Source: Tenacibaculum adriaticum (GTDB lineage Bacteria; Bacteroidota; Bacteroidia; Flavobacteriales; Flavobacteriaceae). Taken from it: DNA of 64,000 nt. The stretch covers positions 425,474 to 489,473 of the forward strand of contig NZ_VNIA01000003.1 of NCBI RefSeq assembly GCF_008124875.1, written 5' to 3'. Made by a program: the position numbers and the translations under genes. Positions 25,289-33,940 of this stretch are shown piece after piece. A model generated the notes under the pieces. It was not told where the DNA came from. It made no database searches and was given only the letters and a program-made list of their open reading frames with translations. The stretch's first letter is position 1. Each line of letters begins with the position of its first letter.

Positions 25289-26206
25289 TCAGTTATTTGC
25301 TGTTTTGCAAAAAACTTTAGCTTGTTCATTGCCAAATTCAACAGTCTTTTCGTAATATTCAATAGCTTTTTTCTTGTCACCTTTTAATTTGTAACCTTGA
25401 GCAATATTTGAAAGAACTATACAATCTTTTGGGTTTAATTTTTCAGCTTTTAATAAATATTCAATTGCCTTGTCATATTTACCTGATAGTAAATATGTGA
25501 TCGAAATATTAGATAAACTTGGAATGTGTTTTGGATAATATTTTAAAATTTCACTAGCAATTTCTCTCATATTCTCAAGTAAGTCATCATTTCTAGTATT
25601 ATATAATTGTAATTGATAATCTTGGATGTCAAGTAGAAAGTTATCATCTACTACGTCTCTTTTTTTATTATTTGTCCAAGTCCAATTATTTTTATTCACT
25701 GAGGAATATTTAATTGTTTTAATTATTTCAGAAGTAAAATTATCCCAATCTTTTACTTGTCCTAAAGCATATATTTTTCCAAATCTCATATCAAGTCTAT
25801 TCGGAAAAAGCTCAATTCCTTTGTCAATTTTTTCAAAACTTTTTTTTAATTCTGTTTGGTCATAGTAGATTTGACTTCCTAAAAAACCTGCTGTTTGGTT
25901 TAAACTATCTTTTAAAACAAGACTTTCACCATAAGGTTTGTCTGTAGACAATGAAACAATTTCTTGTCTTGATTTCATAAAATGATAATTAAAGTAGCTA
26001 GTGAAAAGTTCAGCATCTTTTGGGTTAACTGATTCCCATTTGGTTAAAACTTTCAATTGGTTAATTGTATCATTAGTATGATAGTAATTTTTAAATTCAG
26101 ATTGATAGTCTTGACTAAGCCCTATTTGGGATATTAAAATTATAATTAATAATGTTCCTATTATTTTTATACGGTGTTGTAACACGTTACTTTCGGCTTT
26201 TTTCAT
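25289..26206 (-). CDS. TPR-repeat exported protein in accessory island
   Basis: A 305-residue protein with a hydrophobic signal-peptide-like N terminus (RIKIIGTLLIIILISQIGLS) and at least two TPR units near residues 225-295 (IPSLSNISITYLLSGKYDKA; CIVLSNIAQGYKLKGDKKKA). The middle part is unrecognised. The ATG start overlaps the preceding gene by 20 bases; an alternative GTG at 26185 directly follows the upstream stop. Either way the first residues are encoded by a boundary-like repeat (the residues LQHRIKI come from TTACAACACCGTATAAAAAT). Function unknown. Confidence 0.72.
   Translation of the reverse strand: MKKAESNVLQHRIKIIGTLLIIILISQIGLSQDYQSEFKNYYHTNDTINQLKVLTKWESVNPKDAELFTSYFNYHFMKSRQEIVSLSTDKPYGESLVLKDSLNQTAGFLGSQIYYDQTELKKSFEKIDKGIELFPNRLDMRFGKIYALGQVKDWDNFTSEIIKTIKYSSVNKNNWTWTNNKKRDVVDDNFLLDIQDYQLQLYNTRNDDLLENMREIASEILKYYPKHIPSLSNISITYLLSGKYDKAIEYLLKAEKLNPKDCIVLSNIAQGYKLKGDKKKAIEYYEKTVEFGNEQAKVFCKTANN
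26160..26200. repeat. Cassette-boundary-like element between two accessory genes
   Basis: Minus strand: CGAAAGTAACGTGTTACAAC then ACCGTATAAAAATAATAGG. It shares TACAACACCGTATAAAAATA and CGAAAGT with the element at 7685-7738. It begins within the stop region of the 161-residue lipoprotein gene and reads into the N terminus of the TPR gene. Confidence 0.55.
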
Positions 26207-26672
26207 TAATGTTTTTTAAAATCCAATTAATTTCTTTTAGGAAAGACTCTCGATTTTCATTTACTAATATTTTACTATCTGAATTTAGGTTTTCAGGGTT
26301 TAATATTAGTCGTTTCCAAAGCTCATATTGTGAAATTTTATTTTGCAGAAAAAAACCTATGTCCGATTTCGATTCCACATATTGTTTGTCATTCAGAACA
26401 TATATTTTGTCAAAATCAAAAGCAGCAGATAGTTCAATATTCAAGAAACCAATTGCAGTTGATTCTATTCGATTGTTAGATTCAATAATTTCATAAATTC
26501 CGTCTTTATCAAGGTCTTTAATCGAATATGAATTTAAAATTGCACCTTCGTGATTCGGTGATTCAGATTTTAATTCCGAAATAGTTTTTTCAATCAGTTT
26601 CCAGTCGTTTTGTGCAGAACAACTAAAAGTCAAAATGAGAGTAATTATTAAAATTCCAATCGTGTTTTTCAT
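26187..26672 (-). CDS. Small hypothetical lipoprotein in accessory island
   Basis: A 161-residue protein with lipobox Cys18 (LILTFSCSAQ). The mature part has a short acidic segment, IKDLDKDGIYEII, resembling an EF-hand or integrin-like calcium loop, and ends in a basic tail. No family recognised. It starts 9 bases inside the GTTGTAAC arm that closes the large palindrome at 26681-26870, so gene and repeat are packed as in a cassette. The downstream TPR gene overlaps its 3' end. Confidence 0.7.
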   Translation of the reverse strand: MKNTIGILIITLILTFSCSAQNDWKLIEKTISELKSESPNHEGAILNSYSIKDLDKDGIYEIIESNNRIESTAIGFLNIELSAAFDFDKIYVLNDKQYVESKSDIGFFLQNKISQYELWKRLILNPENLNSDSKILVNENRESFLKEINWILKNINEKSRK

Positions 26673-26680
26673 AATGTGTT

Positions 26681-26870
26681 ACAACGGTCTTGTATATGGC
26701 TCGTAGCGTGCAAATTAGAAAAATATTTTCGAATTAAGCACAAGCCAGATTTTTAAATTTCACTATTTATCTTTTTTCTTTGAAATCGTCAAATTTAAAA
26801 ATTTGGAGACTTCCCAAAAATGCCTTAACTTTGATTAAGCAACTAATTAGCTATGAGCTATATACGTTGT
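26681..26870. repeat. About 190-bp imperfect palindrome between accessory modules
   Basis: The outer arms are ACAACG (26681) plus TATATGGCTCGTAGC (26693-26707) against GCTATGAGCTATATA (26850-26864) plus CGTTGT (26865-26870): 13 of 15 bases pair in the longer block. The inner arms CCAGATTTTTAAATTTCAC (26745 on) and the complement of GTCAAATTTAAAAATTTGG (to about 26805) pair in most positions. All pairings share one centre near 26775, so this is one folded element, not chance short repeats. It contains no gene. Confidence 0.7.
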
Positions 26871-26878
26871 TAGGCAAC
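26869..26878. repeat. Left boundary inverted repeat GTTAGGCAAC
   Basis: GTTAGGCAAC at 26869-26878 is the exact reverse complement of GTTGCCTAAC at 30192-30201. The pair brackets the two-gene defence module. The 7-mers GTTAGGC and GCCTAAC also fit the integron core consensus GTTRRRY / RYYYAAC. Confidence 0.65.
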
Positions 26879-26886
26879 GTTTTTTA

Positions 26887-29133
26887 TTATGTTTCTTTCA
26901 ACTTATTTCTTTCATATTCAAGGAAATCTGAATTCTCATATAACCTATTTTTTCTAATCGATTTAATTACATCATCTTGTAGCATATTTTCTGGTATTAA
27001 CTTCTCTAATTTACGAATTGCAGAACTTGGAATTCCAAATTCCGATAAAATAGTGAGGTTTTCTCTTAGAAATTCATTTTCAATTAGATTAGTGTAGAAA
27101 CTATAATTTCCTGCTCTAATGCCTTTTTCATTACATACAAATTCTTGAATCGAATTTATTACAGATAACCATTTTGGTATTTTATACTGAAACCAGTGCT
27201 TTTGAATTTGGAAGTTCGTCATTATAACTTCTTCCATAATTTCTAATTCGAATTTATCATTATATCGTTTACCAAAAGAAAATTTATTCTTAATTACTTC
27301 ATCAGTAATATTTTCTTTGTGTTGATTGTAATATTCTACACACTCAATTATGTATCCAATATCTGAATTTATTAAGCGACCAAGACTTTGATGAAGGCCA
27401 TAATTAAATGTTTTATTAACTAATCTTCCAATGCCAAGAGATTTTGATTCCCCTTTTTTCATTAAGAATTTCCATCCAAGGTTTAGACAATAATTGAGTT
27501 GTGCATAATTTGGGTTTCTCGTCCAAGTTATTAGGTCATATTTGGTATTGATATCTTCTCTAATGGTTTCTATTATATTTCTTTGGCCATTAACTTGAAC
27601 GCCATTTCTTTTAATTATTTCTTTTTCAACAGTTGGAATTTGTTTGATTCTTTCATATTGTTCCGAATCAAGGTTTTTAACTTCATCCTCCTCCAAGTTT
27701 ATCAATACTTCATCAGAGATTGGATTTTGTTCATAAAAAGGAATATCAATAATTACTTGTTCATTAGGGGGAACAGGATTAAAATTGAAAATCGTTCCAG
27801 TATAATGTATCATTAATCTACCTGCACGTCCTTTAATGTTAGAATAGTCAAAATAATCAATGAGCGTATTAAGTCCTTTTGTTTTATCGAAAAATATTAT
27901 GTTTTTAGCGCTCGTGTTTACACCTTCAATAATTGTTGTAGTGCAAAAAAGATAGTTCAATTCTCCTTTATTAAAGTAATCAATAATTGTAGATGTTATA
28001 TGTTTTTGTAACGCACCATCGTGAATTCCAATTTTGTTTTGAAGCAATTTAATTAAACTCCAATCTTTTGAAATATTTTCATTTATCCATTGGATAATGT
28101 CAAAATCATTATTCTGATTATCTTGAAGTTTGTCGGTTAAATATGAGCAGAATTCGTTCGATAAATATCTTACTCTATTTGGGGATGAACAATAAATAAT
28201 AGATTGATTGTTTTTGTGCTCTAGAAGCAAATCAAAAAGAATTTTTTCTTTATATTCTTTAAATTTTCGAGGCTTGTCAAACTTCTCTTTATGTTTTGAA
28301 TATATATCTATCGTTTTGACATCAACAAGCGAAGATTTAGTTTTGTAAAAAACAGCATTATATTTCTCGACAAAGCCCTCTGAAATATTATCGATATTTG
28401 GACCTAATAAATAAAATTTGCTATTAAAAGTCTTTAATATATAGTGTAGTGCATTGTTTAATGAATCAGCTCTTTCATCATCTCTTTGTGAGCTAAGTTT
28501 ATAAAACTCATCTATAATAATAAAATCTATATGCGGAAACTCCTTGTATTCATTAACTCTCTCGGCTGTAAATAAATAGATGTTTCCTTTTTCTGATGAT
28601 GGCTCTTGTGAGGTGCGAACAATTATTTTGTATTTCTCATCGTATTTTTTCAATTTACGTCTGGTCTCATCAAGTAAAGCTAGTGTAGGTTGAATTATTA
28701 TTATATTTTTGAATTTATCTGATGCTACAAATTCTTCGATTAATAGACTTTTACCAAAACTTGTAGGCGCACTAACTACAACATTTTTTTCTGAATTTAA
28801 AAGTGATAAAAGATGCTTTTGGTCTTCGTGTAGAAATTTATCCAAGTTGTCGGAATGGTGATAAACCTGACGTATGAGTGAATCTGTAGAATCTAGCTGT
28901 AAATTTTCTTTAGCCAAATATGGGTAAAACCCGACCGCTTCGATTAAGTCTGTAAGTACATTGTTTAATGCAGGTTCAAATTTTTCTTTCTCTTCAAGAA
29001 TATTCACTATTATTTTTTGAGCAGAAGTTTCGTCGTCAATAATTAATCGAGAACATTCTTTATAAACCTCGAAAGTTTCCTCAAAATCAAATTTTTCTTT
29101 GTTCTGAATTTCTAAAAGTAGTTCTTCAATCAT
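26887..29133 (-). CDS. HamB-like superfamily 2 helicase, Hachiman-type defence
   Basis: A 748-residue DEAD/DEAH-type helicase. The N-terminal 100 residues are helical and unrecognised. Walker A is at 121-130 (SAPTSFGKSL), motif Ia at IIQPTLALLDE, Walker B/motif II is DEFY at 208-211 (FIIIDEFYKLS), motif V region TTTIIEGVNTSAKNIIFF, and motif VI GRAGR at 435-439. The C-terminal 300 residues lack a recognised nuclease. It overlaps the DUF1837 gene by 4 bases (ATGA), giving the hamA-hamB order of Hachiman anti-phage systems, where the helicase probably senses aberrant DNA and restrains HamA. The AbpAB system is a related alternative. Confidence 0.85.
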   Translation of the reverse strand: MIEELLLEIQNKEKFDFEETFEVYKECSRLIIDDETSAQKIIVNILEEKEKFEPALNNVLTDLIEAVGFYPYLAKENLQLDSTDSLIRQVYHHSDNLDKFLHEDQKHLLSLLNSEKNVVVSAPTSFGKSLLIEEFVASDKFKNIIIIQPTLALLDETRRKLKKYDEKYKIIVRTSQEPSSEKGNIYLFTAERVNEYKEFPHIDFIIIDEFYKLSSQRDDERADSLNNALHYILKTFNSKFYLLGPNIDNISEGFVEKYNAVFYKTKSSLVDVKTIDIYSKHKEKFDKPRKFKEYKEKILFDLLLEHKNNQSIIYCSSPNRVRYLSNEFCSYLTDKLQDNQNNDFDIIQWINENISKDWSLIKLLQNKIGIHDGALQKHITSTIIDYFNKGELNYLFCTTTIIEGVNTSAKNIIFFDKTKGLNTLIDYFDYSNIKGRAGRLMIHYTGTIFNFNPVPPNEQVIIDIPFYEQNPISDEVLINLEEDEVKNLDSEQYERIKQIPTVEKEIIKRNGVQVNGQRNIIETIREDINTKYDLITWTRNPNYAQLNYCLNLGWKFLMKKGESKSLGIGRLVNKTFNYGLHQSLGRLINSDIGYIIECVEYYNQHKENITDEVIKNKFSFGKRYNDKFELEIMEEVIMTNFQIQKHWFQYKIPKWLSVINSIQEFVCNEKGIRAGNYSFYTNLIENEFLRENLTILSEFGIPSSAIRKLEKLIPENMLQDDVIKSIRKNRLYENSDFLEYERNKLKET

Positions 29134-30068
29134 TCTCCTAATTTTTGAAGTAGAGACAACTTATTGTGTAGTCCTTTTACTAATTCCACTTTATTTTGAA
29201 CAGGAAACAGAATTAAAATAATATTTAATTTTGTTTTTAAAGGATGCTTATTATTATCATCAAAATATTGTTTTAATTCATTCATTTCTGCTAAATATTC
29301 TTTTATGAAATCTTGACAATTTTCATCTGAATATTTATTGAAGAGGTCACAGTCATACGTGCACAATAGAGGTATGTTAATCGAATCAAGTTGGTCAATA
29401 AGTTTTGATGATTTACTCATTAAGTCTAACCAATATTCCTTTTCTGGAATGTTGTCAAAATGTTTGAGTTTTTTAGAAACTATTAGAAATTCTGAATTTA
29501 AATAGTCACTTTTAAAATGCTCGTCAATATCCTGAATTAACGCTTTAATTCCAGCTTTTCCATTTTTATATAATTTTGACTCTCCTAACCACAATGTTTT
29601 AGAATCTTTTTCAATATGAATCGCATCAAACCCGTGTACTGTATGACCAAAAGAATCTTTGAAATAAATTTTCGATAGTAATGGTATGGAATTATGAAAA
29701 TCCCTTAAAAGTAGATGCAAAATTAGTTCTCCAAATTCTCCTCTCCTTAAATATTTATCTTCGAGGTCATCATCTATTGAGCCATCATTGTCGTAGATAT
29801 CTTTTACCTTTTGAAAAGCATCTATTTTATAAATTGATTTTGCCGCTTCTGTTAACTTGCTTAGAATTTCATTATTTTCAGTTACTTCTCCATCGTGAAA
29901 TCCAAAAGCGAATTCATAAATTACGTGAGATAATTTCTCAATCAATGGTTTAGAACGGTATTCAATTTCTCCGTTATCATTAATATCAAAACCGACTAAA
30001 AAAGTACTTAATTCAGCTTCATTTATTTTATGTGTTATTATTTTTTCAGAGCTAAAAGGTGTACTCAT
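29130..30068 (-). CDS. HamA-like DUF1837 nuclease, Hachiman-type defence
   Basis: A 312-residue protein with the DUF1837 (HamA) signature: RRGEFGELILHLLLRDFH (108-125), then YFKDSFGHTVHGFDAIHI (135-152) and LWLGESKLYKNGKAGI (159-174). The Glu of RGEFGE, the Asp of GFDAIH and E-x-K in GESKLY fit a PD-(D/E)xK nuclease active site. In studied Hachiman systems HamA is an effector DNase held in a complex with HamB. First gene of the two-gene operon; its start is 130 bases inside the boundary repeat at 30192-30201. Confidence 0.85.
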   Translation of the reverse strand: MSTPFSSEKIITHKINEAELSTFLVGFDINDNGEIEYRSKPLIEKLSHVIYEFAFGFHDGEVTENNEILSKLTEAAKSIYKIDAFQKVKDIYDNDGSIDDDLEDKYLRRGEFGELILHLLLRDFHNSIPLLSKIYFKDSFGHTVHGFDAIHIEKDSKTLWLGESKLYKNGKAGIKALIQDIDEHFKSDYLNSEFLIVSKKLKHFDNIPEKEYWLDLMSKSSKLIDQLDSINIPLLCTYDCDLFNKYSDENCQDFIKEYLAEMNELKQYFDDNNKHPLKTKLNIILILFPVQNKVELVKGLHNKLSLLQKLGE

Positions 30069-30191
30069 AGGCTTTTTAAATTCTATTCTTTCTCAAAGTT
30101 ACTTAATTTCAGTTTATTATCATTTTTTTTACAAGTCTAAAAGAAATGAAGTTTGTTTAAATATTACTAAAATTTCCTTGTGTTGGGAAAT

Positions 30192-30201
30192 GTTGCCTAA
30201 C
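30192..30201. repeat. Right boundary inverted repeat GTTGCCTAAC
   Basis: Exact inverted copy of 26869-26878. On the minus strand it is preceded by GTTAGCATATAACCA, comparable to the ATATAGCTCATAGC tract next to the left copy. Confidence 0.65.
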
Positions 30202-30303
30202 TGGTTATATGCTAACAAATATATTGTTTTATCGGCTTATATTCCCGGATATGAGAACATTTTGGTTATTTTACCCACTTTTTATAGCTTAAAAAGCTAA
30301 TGA

Positions 30304-30334
30304 AATTAAAAACCCTCACCAGAGGTGAGGGTTC
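30304..30334 (-). terminator. Terminator of the M28 peptidase gene
   Basis: AACCCTCACC, loop AGA/TCT, GGTGAGGGTT: a perfect 10-bp GC-rich stem with a T-run on the minus strand, 38 bases after the stop codon. Confidence 0.92.
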
Positions 30335-30371
30335 AATAAATTATTTTTGTTTTCGTTTCAGTACGAAACAA

Positions 30372-31415
30372 TTATTTTTTTTCTGCTACAGGTTTATCAA
30401 CCACTAAACGAGCATCTCTGTTTGCAATTTCCCAAGCAGTATAAAACACCAAACGACTTCTGTTTTCTAACAAATCGTAGTTAATTTTATCTGGTGTATC
30501 CGTTGGTTGGTGATAATCGGCATGCGTTCCGTTAAAATAGAAAATAATAGGAATGTTATGCTTTGCAAAGTTATAATGGTCTGAACGGTAGTAAAAACGG
30601 TTTGGGTCGTTCTCATCGTTGTATTTATAGTCTAAATCGATGTTCATGTACTTCTTGTTTACCGCTTCCGATAAGTTGTGCAACTCTGTACTTAATTTGT
30701 CAGCTCCAATTAAATATACATAATTAGGATTTTCTTTATGACGATCGTCTATACGACCCACCATATCAATGTTCAAATCAGTAACCGTATTTGCTAATGG
30801 GAAAATAGGGTTTTCGGTATAATATTTAGACCCTAATAATCCTTTTTCTTCTCCTGTTACGTGTAAGAATAAAATAGAACGTTTTGGTCCTTTACCGGCA
30901 TCTGTAGCTTTTTTAAATGCCTCTGCAATTTCTAAAATAGCCACAGTACCAGAACCATCATCATCAGCACCATTATAAATTTTTCCATCTTTAATTCCTT
31001 CGTGATCTAAATGGGCAGAAATAACCACAATTTCATCTGGCTTTTCACTTCCTTTAATGAAAGCAACTACGTTTTCAGAATCTTTTAGCTTCATACCACG
31101 ACGGTTGTTACTTAAGTACTCTGAAGGAACTTCTTGAAAATAATCATTTCCTCCTAATGGTGAAGCAATACCTTGACTTATGTAAAAATTCTTTAAATAT
31201 TCTACTGCTTTTTTCTGACCAGGTTCACCTGTATTTCTTCCTTCAAATTCATCTGAAGCATACGTAAATAAGTGTTTTCCTAAATCTTTCGCAGTAATTG
31301 TTTCTGCGTATTTTTTAGCTTGATCTACATTTGCATCGTTTTCTTTAGATGCATCTTTGCTTGATCCGCAGGCGATAAAAGCCAATGCACAAGCCGAGTA
31401 TAATAATTTTTTCAT
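30372..31415 (-). CDS. M28-family zinc aminopeptidase lipoprotein
   Basis: A 347-residue lipoprotein (Cys16 in AFIACGSSK). The M28 fold carries two-zinc ligands in SAHLDHEGI, NGADDDGSGTVAILEIAEAF and HVTGEEKGLLGS, followed by LNIDMVGRID and, near the C terminus, RSDHYNFAKHNIPIIFYF. All ligand positions look intact. Such envelope peptidases remove N-terminal residues from imported or extracellular peptides. Monocistronic with its own strong terminator, and the first core gene right of the defence island. Confidence 0.94.
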   Translation of the reverse strand: MKKLLYSACALAFIACGSSKDASKENDANVDQAKKYAETITAKDLGKHLFTYASDEFEGRNTGEPGQKKAVEYLKNFYISQGIASPLGGNDYFQEVPSEYLSNNRRGMKLKDSENVVAFIKGSEKPDEIVVISAHLDHEGIKDGKIYNGADDDGSGTVAILEIAEAFKKATDAGKGPKRSILFLHVTGEEKGLLGSKYYTENPIFPLANTVTDLNIDMVGRIDDRHKENPNYVYLIGADKLSTELHNLSEAVNKKYMNIDLDYKYNDENDPNRFYYRSDHYNFAKHNIPIIFYFNGTHADYHQPTDTPDKINYDLLENRSRLVFYTAWEIANRDARLVVDKPVAEKK

Positions 31416-31472
31416 TAAGGGCTGTTTATTTTTAAGTATTCAAAAGTAACGAAAAGTTACACGAAGTCAAAT

Positions 31473-32273
31473 TTAAATTTTATTGATGATAAATTGTTGC
31501 AAGTTTTTGTTAAAACTGATGAGTTCTTTAGGGAAAAGCGTAGAAAATGCATCTTGATTGATCAATTCTTCGGAAGTACCATTGTAAACTGTATCATCAT
31601 CTGACAATAAAATAAATTCATCGGCTAATTGAATAGCTAAATTTACTTCATGTGTAGAAATGACGATGGTTTTTCCAGTAGTTTCCACTAAGTTTTTCAA
31701 TAACGAAAACACTTTAAAAGTATGATGAATGTCTAAATGAGCTGTAGGTTCATCTAAAATAATAATTTCGGTATCTTGCGCCAATGCGCGAGCAATGAGA
31801 ACACGTTGTAATTGTCCGTCACTTAATTCATAAAATCGACGATCTTTTAAATGTTCAATTTCGGTAAGTTGAATTGCCCAATGTATTTTCTCGATGTCTT
31901 TTTCAGATAATGTATCGATCCAGTTGGTATAAGGCTGTCTTCCTAGAGCGATGAGTTCAAAAACAGTTAACTGACTTACAGGTAAACGCTCTGTAAGAAC
32001 CAAGCTGAGTAAAGTTGCTAATTCCTGATTCGTATAAGTAGATAATTTTTTCTTATTGATGTAAACACTACCACTTATAGGTTTTTGAACTTTGGATAAG
32101 GTTCGTAACAAAGTAGATTTACCCACACCATTTTTACCTAACAGCGCAACAAATTTTCCTTTTTCAATGGATACATTGATGTTTTTAGCAACAACTTTAT
32201 CTTGCTTCTTTTGCTGATAACCTACTGAAAGGTTTTCGGTTTTTAAAACGATATGTTTTTTAAAGTTACTCAA
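31473..32273 (-). CDS. Iron-complex-type ABC transporter ATP-binding protein
   Basis: A 266-residue FecE/FhuC-class ATPase: Walker A GKNGVGKSTLLR, signature LSDGQLQRVLIARAL (Asp replaces the second Gly of LSGGQ), Walker B EIIILDEPTAHLD, switch His in VISTHEVNLA. It directly follows the FecCD-type permease gene with one base between and so forms the ATPase of the same importer. Expected cargo is a siderophore, haem or cobalamin. No Fur-like site was identified by eye. Confidence 0.93.
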   Translation of the reverse strand: MSNFKKHIVLKTENLSVGYQQKKQDKVVAKNINVSIEKGKFVALLGKNGVGKSTLLRTLSKVQKPISGSVYINKKKLSTYTNQELATLLSLVLTERLPVSQLTVFELIALGRQPYTNWIDTLSEKDIEKIHWAIQLTEIEHLKDRRFYELSDGQLQRVLIARALAQDTEIIILDEPTAHLDIHHTFKVFSLLKNLVETTGKTIVISTHEVNLAIQLADEFILLSDDDTVYNGTSEELINQDAFSTLFPKELISFNKNLQQFIINKI

Positions 32274-32274
32274 A

Positions 32275-33306
32275 CTATACGTAAATTTTCTTTTTTCTTA
32301 CCAATAACCAAATCACAATAGGGGCGCCAAACAATGAAGTTATAGCATTAATAGGTAAGGTGAATTCGCTGGTTGGTAACTGTGCAATAAGATCACATAT
32401 TAATAACACAATAGCCCCAATAATTGCGGTTGCAGGTAATAAAATCTTATGATTAGAGGTCGTAAAAACAAGTTTAGCAATATGCGGAACCGCTAAGCCA
32501 ATAAAAGCAATAGGACCTGCAAAAGCAGTAATAACACCTGTTAATAAACTTGTAATTAACAAGATGATATTTCTACTTCGTTTAATGTTTATACCTAAAC
32601 TCTTTGCGTAATTTTCACCTAACAAAAAGCTGTTTAAAGGTTTGATGATGAGGAAAGTTCCGATAATTCCCAGAGCATAGATAATAGAAAAAACAGATAA
32701 TTCATTCCAACTTAAGTTTCCTAAGCTACCAAAACTCCAAAAGACATATTGTTTGATTTGTTCGGAACTACTAAAATACGATAAAACACTTATAACTGAT
32801 GAAGTTAAAGAGCCAAACATTAATCCGATGATTAAAATAGACATGGTGTCTCTAACTCTGTTTGCAGTAATAATTACTGCGGATAAGACTAAAAAAGCTC
32901 CCAAACTCGCAGCGATTGCCAGTCCCCAATTTGAAAAACCAACAGATAAAAAAACACCACCAAATAGGCCAGAACCTAAAATTAACAAAGCAACCCCTAA
33001 ACTGGCTCCCGATGAAATACCCAATACAAAAGGACCTGCAAGCGGATTTCTAAATAAGGTTTGCATTAACAAACCGCTTATCGATAATCCCGAACCTACT
33101 AGAACTGCAGTTAATGCTTTTGGCAAACGATAATTTAAAATGATGGTTTCCCAACTTTCTTTGGAGGCAATGCATCCTGATAGAATATTTAAAATTTCTT
33201 TAATAGGAATCGTTACAGAACCCAAACTGATATTTACAAACCAAAAAACAATCAGTAAGGCTGATAAAAGGATAAAGTGTTTGGTGTATGGTTTGGTTGC
33301 GTTCAA
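32275..33306 (-). CDS. FecCD-family ABC transporter permease
   Basis: A 343-residue permease with about nine to ten membrane segments. Family motifs are RLPKALTAVLVGSGLSISGLL near residue 60, QTLFRNPLAGPFVLGISSGASLG, FAGPIAFIGLAVPHIAK, and the C-terminal GAPIVIWLLVRKK. It belongs to the BtuC/FecD/FhuB importer class (siderophores, haem, cobalamin). It starts directly after the rdgB stop, so it lies in an rlmH-rdgB-permease-ATPase series. No periplasmic binding protein is encoded nearby. Confidence 0.93.
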   Translation of the reverse strand: MNATKPYTKHFILLSALLIVFWFVNISLGSVTIPIKEILNILSGCIASKESWETIILNYRLPKALTAVLVGSGLSISGLLMQTLFRNPLAGPFVLGISSGASLGVALLILGSGLFGGVFLSVGFSNWGLAIAASLGAFLVLSAVIITANRVRDTMSILIIGLMFGSLTSSVISVLSYFSSSEQIKQYVFWSFGSLGNLSWNELSVFSIIYALGIIGTFLIIKPLNSFLLGENYAKSLGINIKRSRNIILLITSLLTGVITAFAGPIAFIGLAVPHIAKLVFTTSNHKILLPATAIIGAIVLLICDLIAQLPTSEFTLPINAITSLFGAPIVIWLLVRKKKIYV

Positions 33307-33885
33307 TTAACGGATAGAAGTTAAAAATTCTACTAATTTATTTATCGCAAGCCCACGGTGACTAATTTTATTTTTCTCTTCGGAAGACATTTCGGCAAAT
33401 GATTTATCAAAACCTTCTGGTTGAAAAATAGGATCGTAGCCAAAACCTTTTTCACCATGTTTTTCGGTCAAGATTTCTCCTTTGCAAATTCCGTCGAACA
33501 AAAACTGATTGTTATCTAAATTTAAACAAATAGACGTTCTGAATTGCGCTTTTCTATTAGGTTTGTTTTCTAGCTCGCTCAATAATTTTTGCATATTGTT
33601 TTCTGCGTTTGTGGGTTCTCCTGCATAACGAGCAGAATACACTCCAGGGTCACCGTTTAAAGCATCAACCTCTAAACCTGTATCATCAGCAAAACAATTA
33701 TATCCAAATTTCTCTTTAATATAATTGGCTTTAATTTGAGCATTTCCTTCTAAAGTAGCGGCTGTTTCTTCAATGTCATCAAAACAATTGATGTCTTTTA
33801 AAGAAAGTAATTCAATGGAAGAGGGAAGCATTTTTTGTACTTCTGCTAATTTATTCAAATTATTTGTTGCGAAAACGAGTTTCAT
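33307..33885 (-). CDS. rdgB: XTP/dITP diphosphatase (RdgB/HAM1)
   Basis: A 192-residue house-cleaning enzyme that hydrolyses ITP, dITP and XTP to monophosphates. Family motifs: [16 protein letters not shown] at the N terminus, [20 protein letters not shown] in the centre, [12 protein letters not shown] and [10 protein letters not shown] at the end. Length is normal. It has no gap to the downstream permease and about 55 bases to rlmH upstream. Confidence 0.96.
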   Translation of the reverse strand: MKLVFATNNLNKLAEVQKMLPSSIELLSLKDINCFDDIEETAATLEGNAQIKANYIKEKFGYNCFADDTGLEVDALNGDPGVYSARYAGEPTNAENNMQKLLSELENKPNRKAQFRTSICLNLDNNQFLFDGICKGEILTEKHGEKGFGYDPIFQPEGFDKSFAEMSSEEKNKISHRGLAINKLVEFLTSIR

Positions 33886-33940
33886 TTTATCTATTATTTA
33901 AAAACAAAAGTAACCAAAATACTTAAGGCAATGCAGTTAC

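Larger units (their letters stand above)
30069..30371. other. Gene-free flank of the defence module
   Basis: 303 bases between hamA-like and the M28 peptidase gene, without a gene. It holds the AT-rich hamA upstream region, the boundary repeat GTTGCCTAAC at 30192-30201 followed by TGGTTATATGCTAAC, about 90 bases with no visible structure, and the M28 peptidase terminator at 30304-30334. Confidence 0.8.

Noticed and set aside
26681..30201. Complete integron
   Set aside because: There is no integrase gene and no attI site in the window; only core-consensus-like 7-mers and palindromes are seen, so only an attC-like interpretation is offered.
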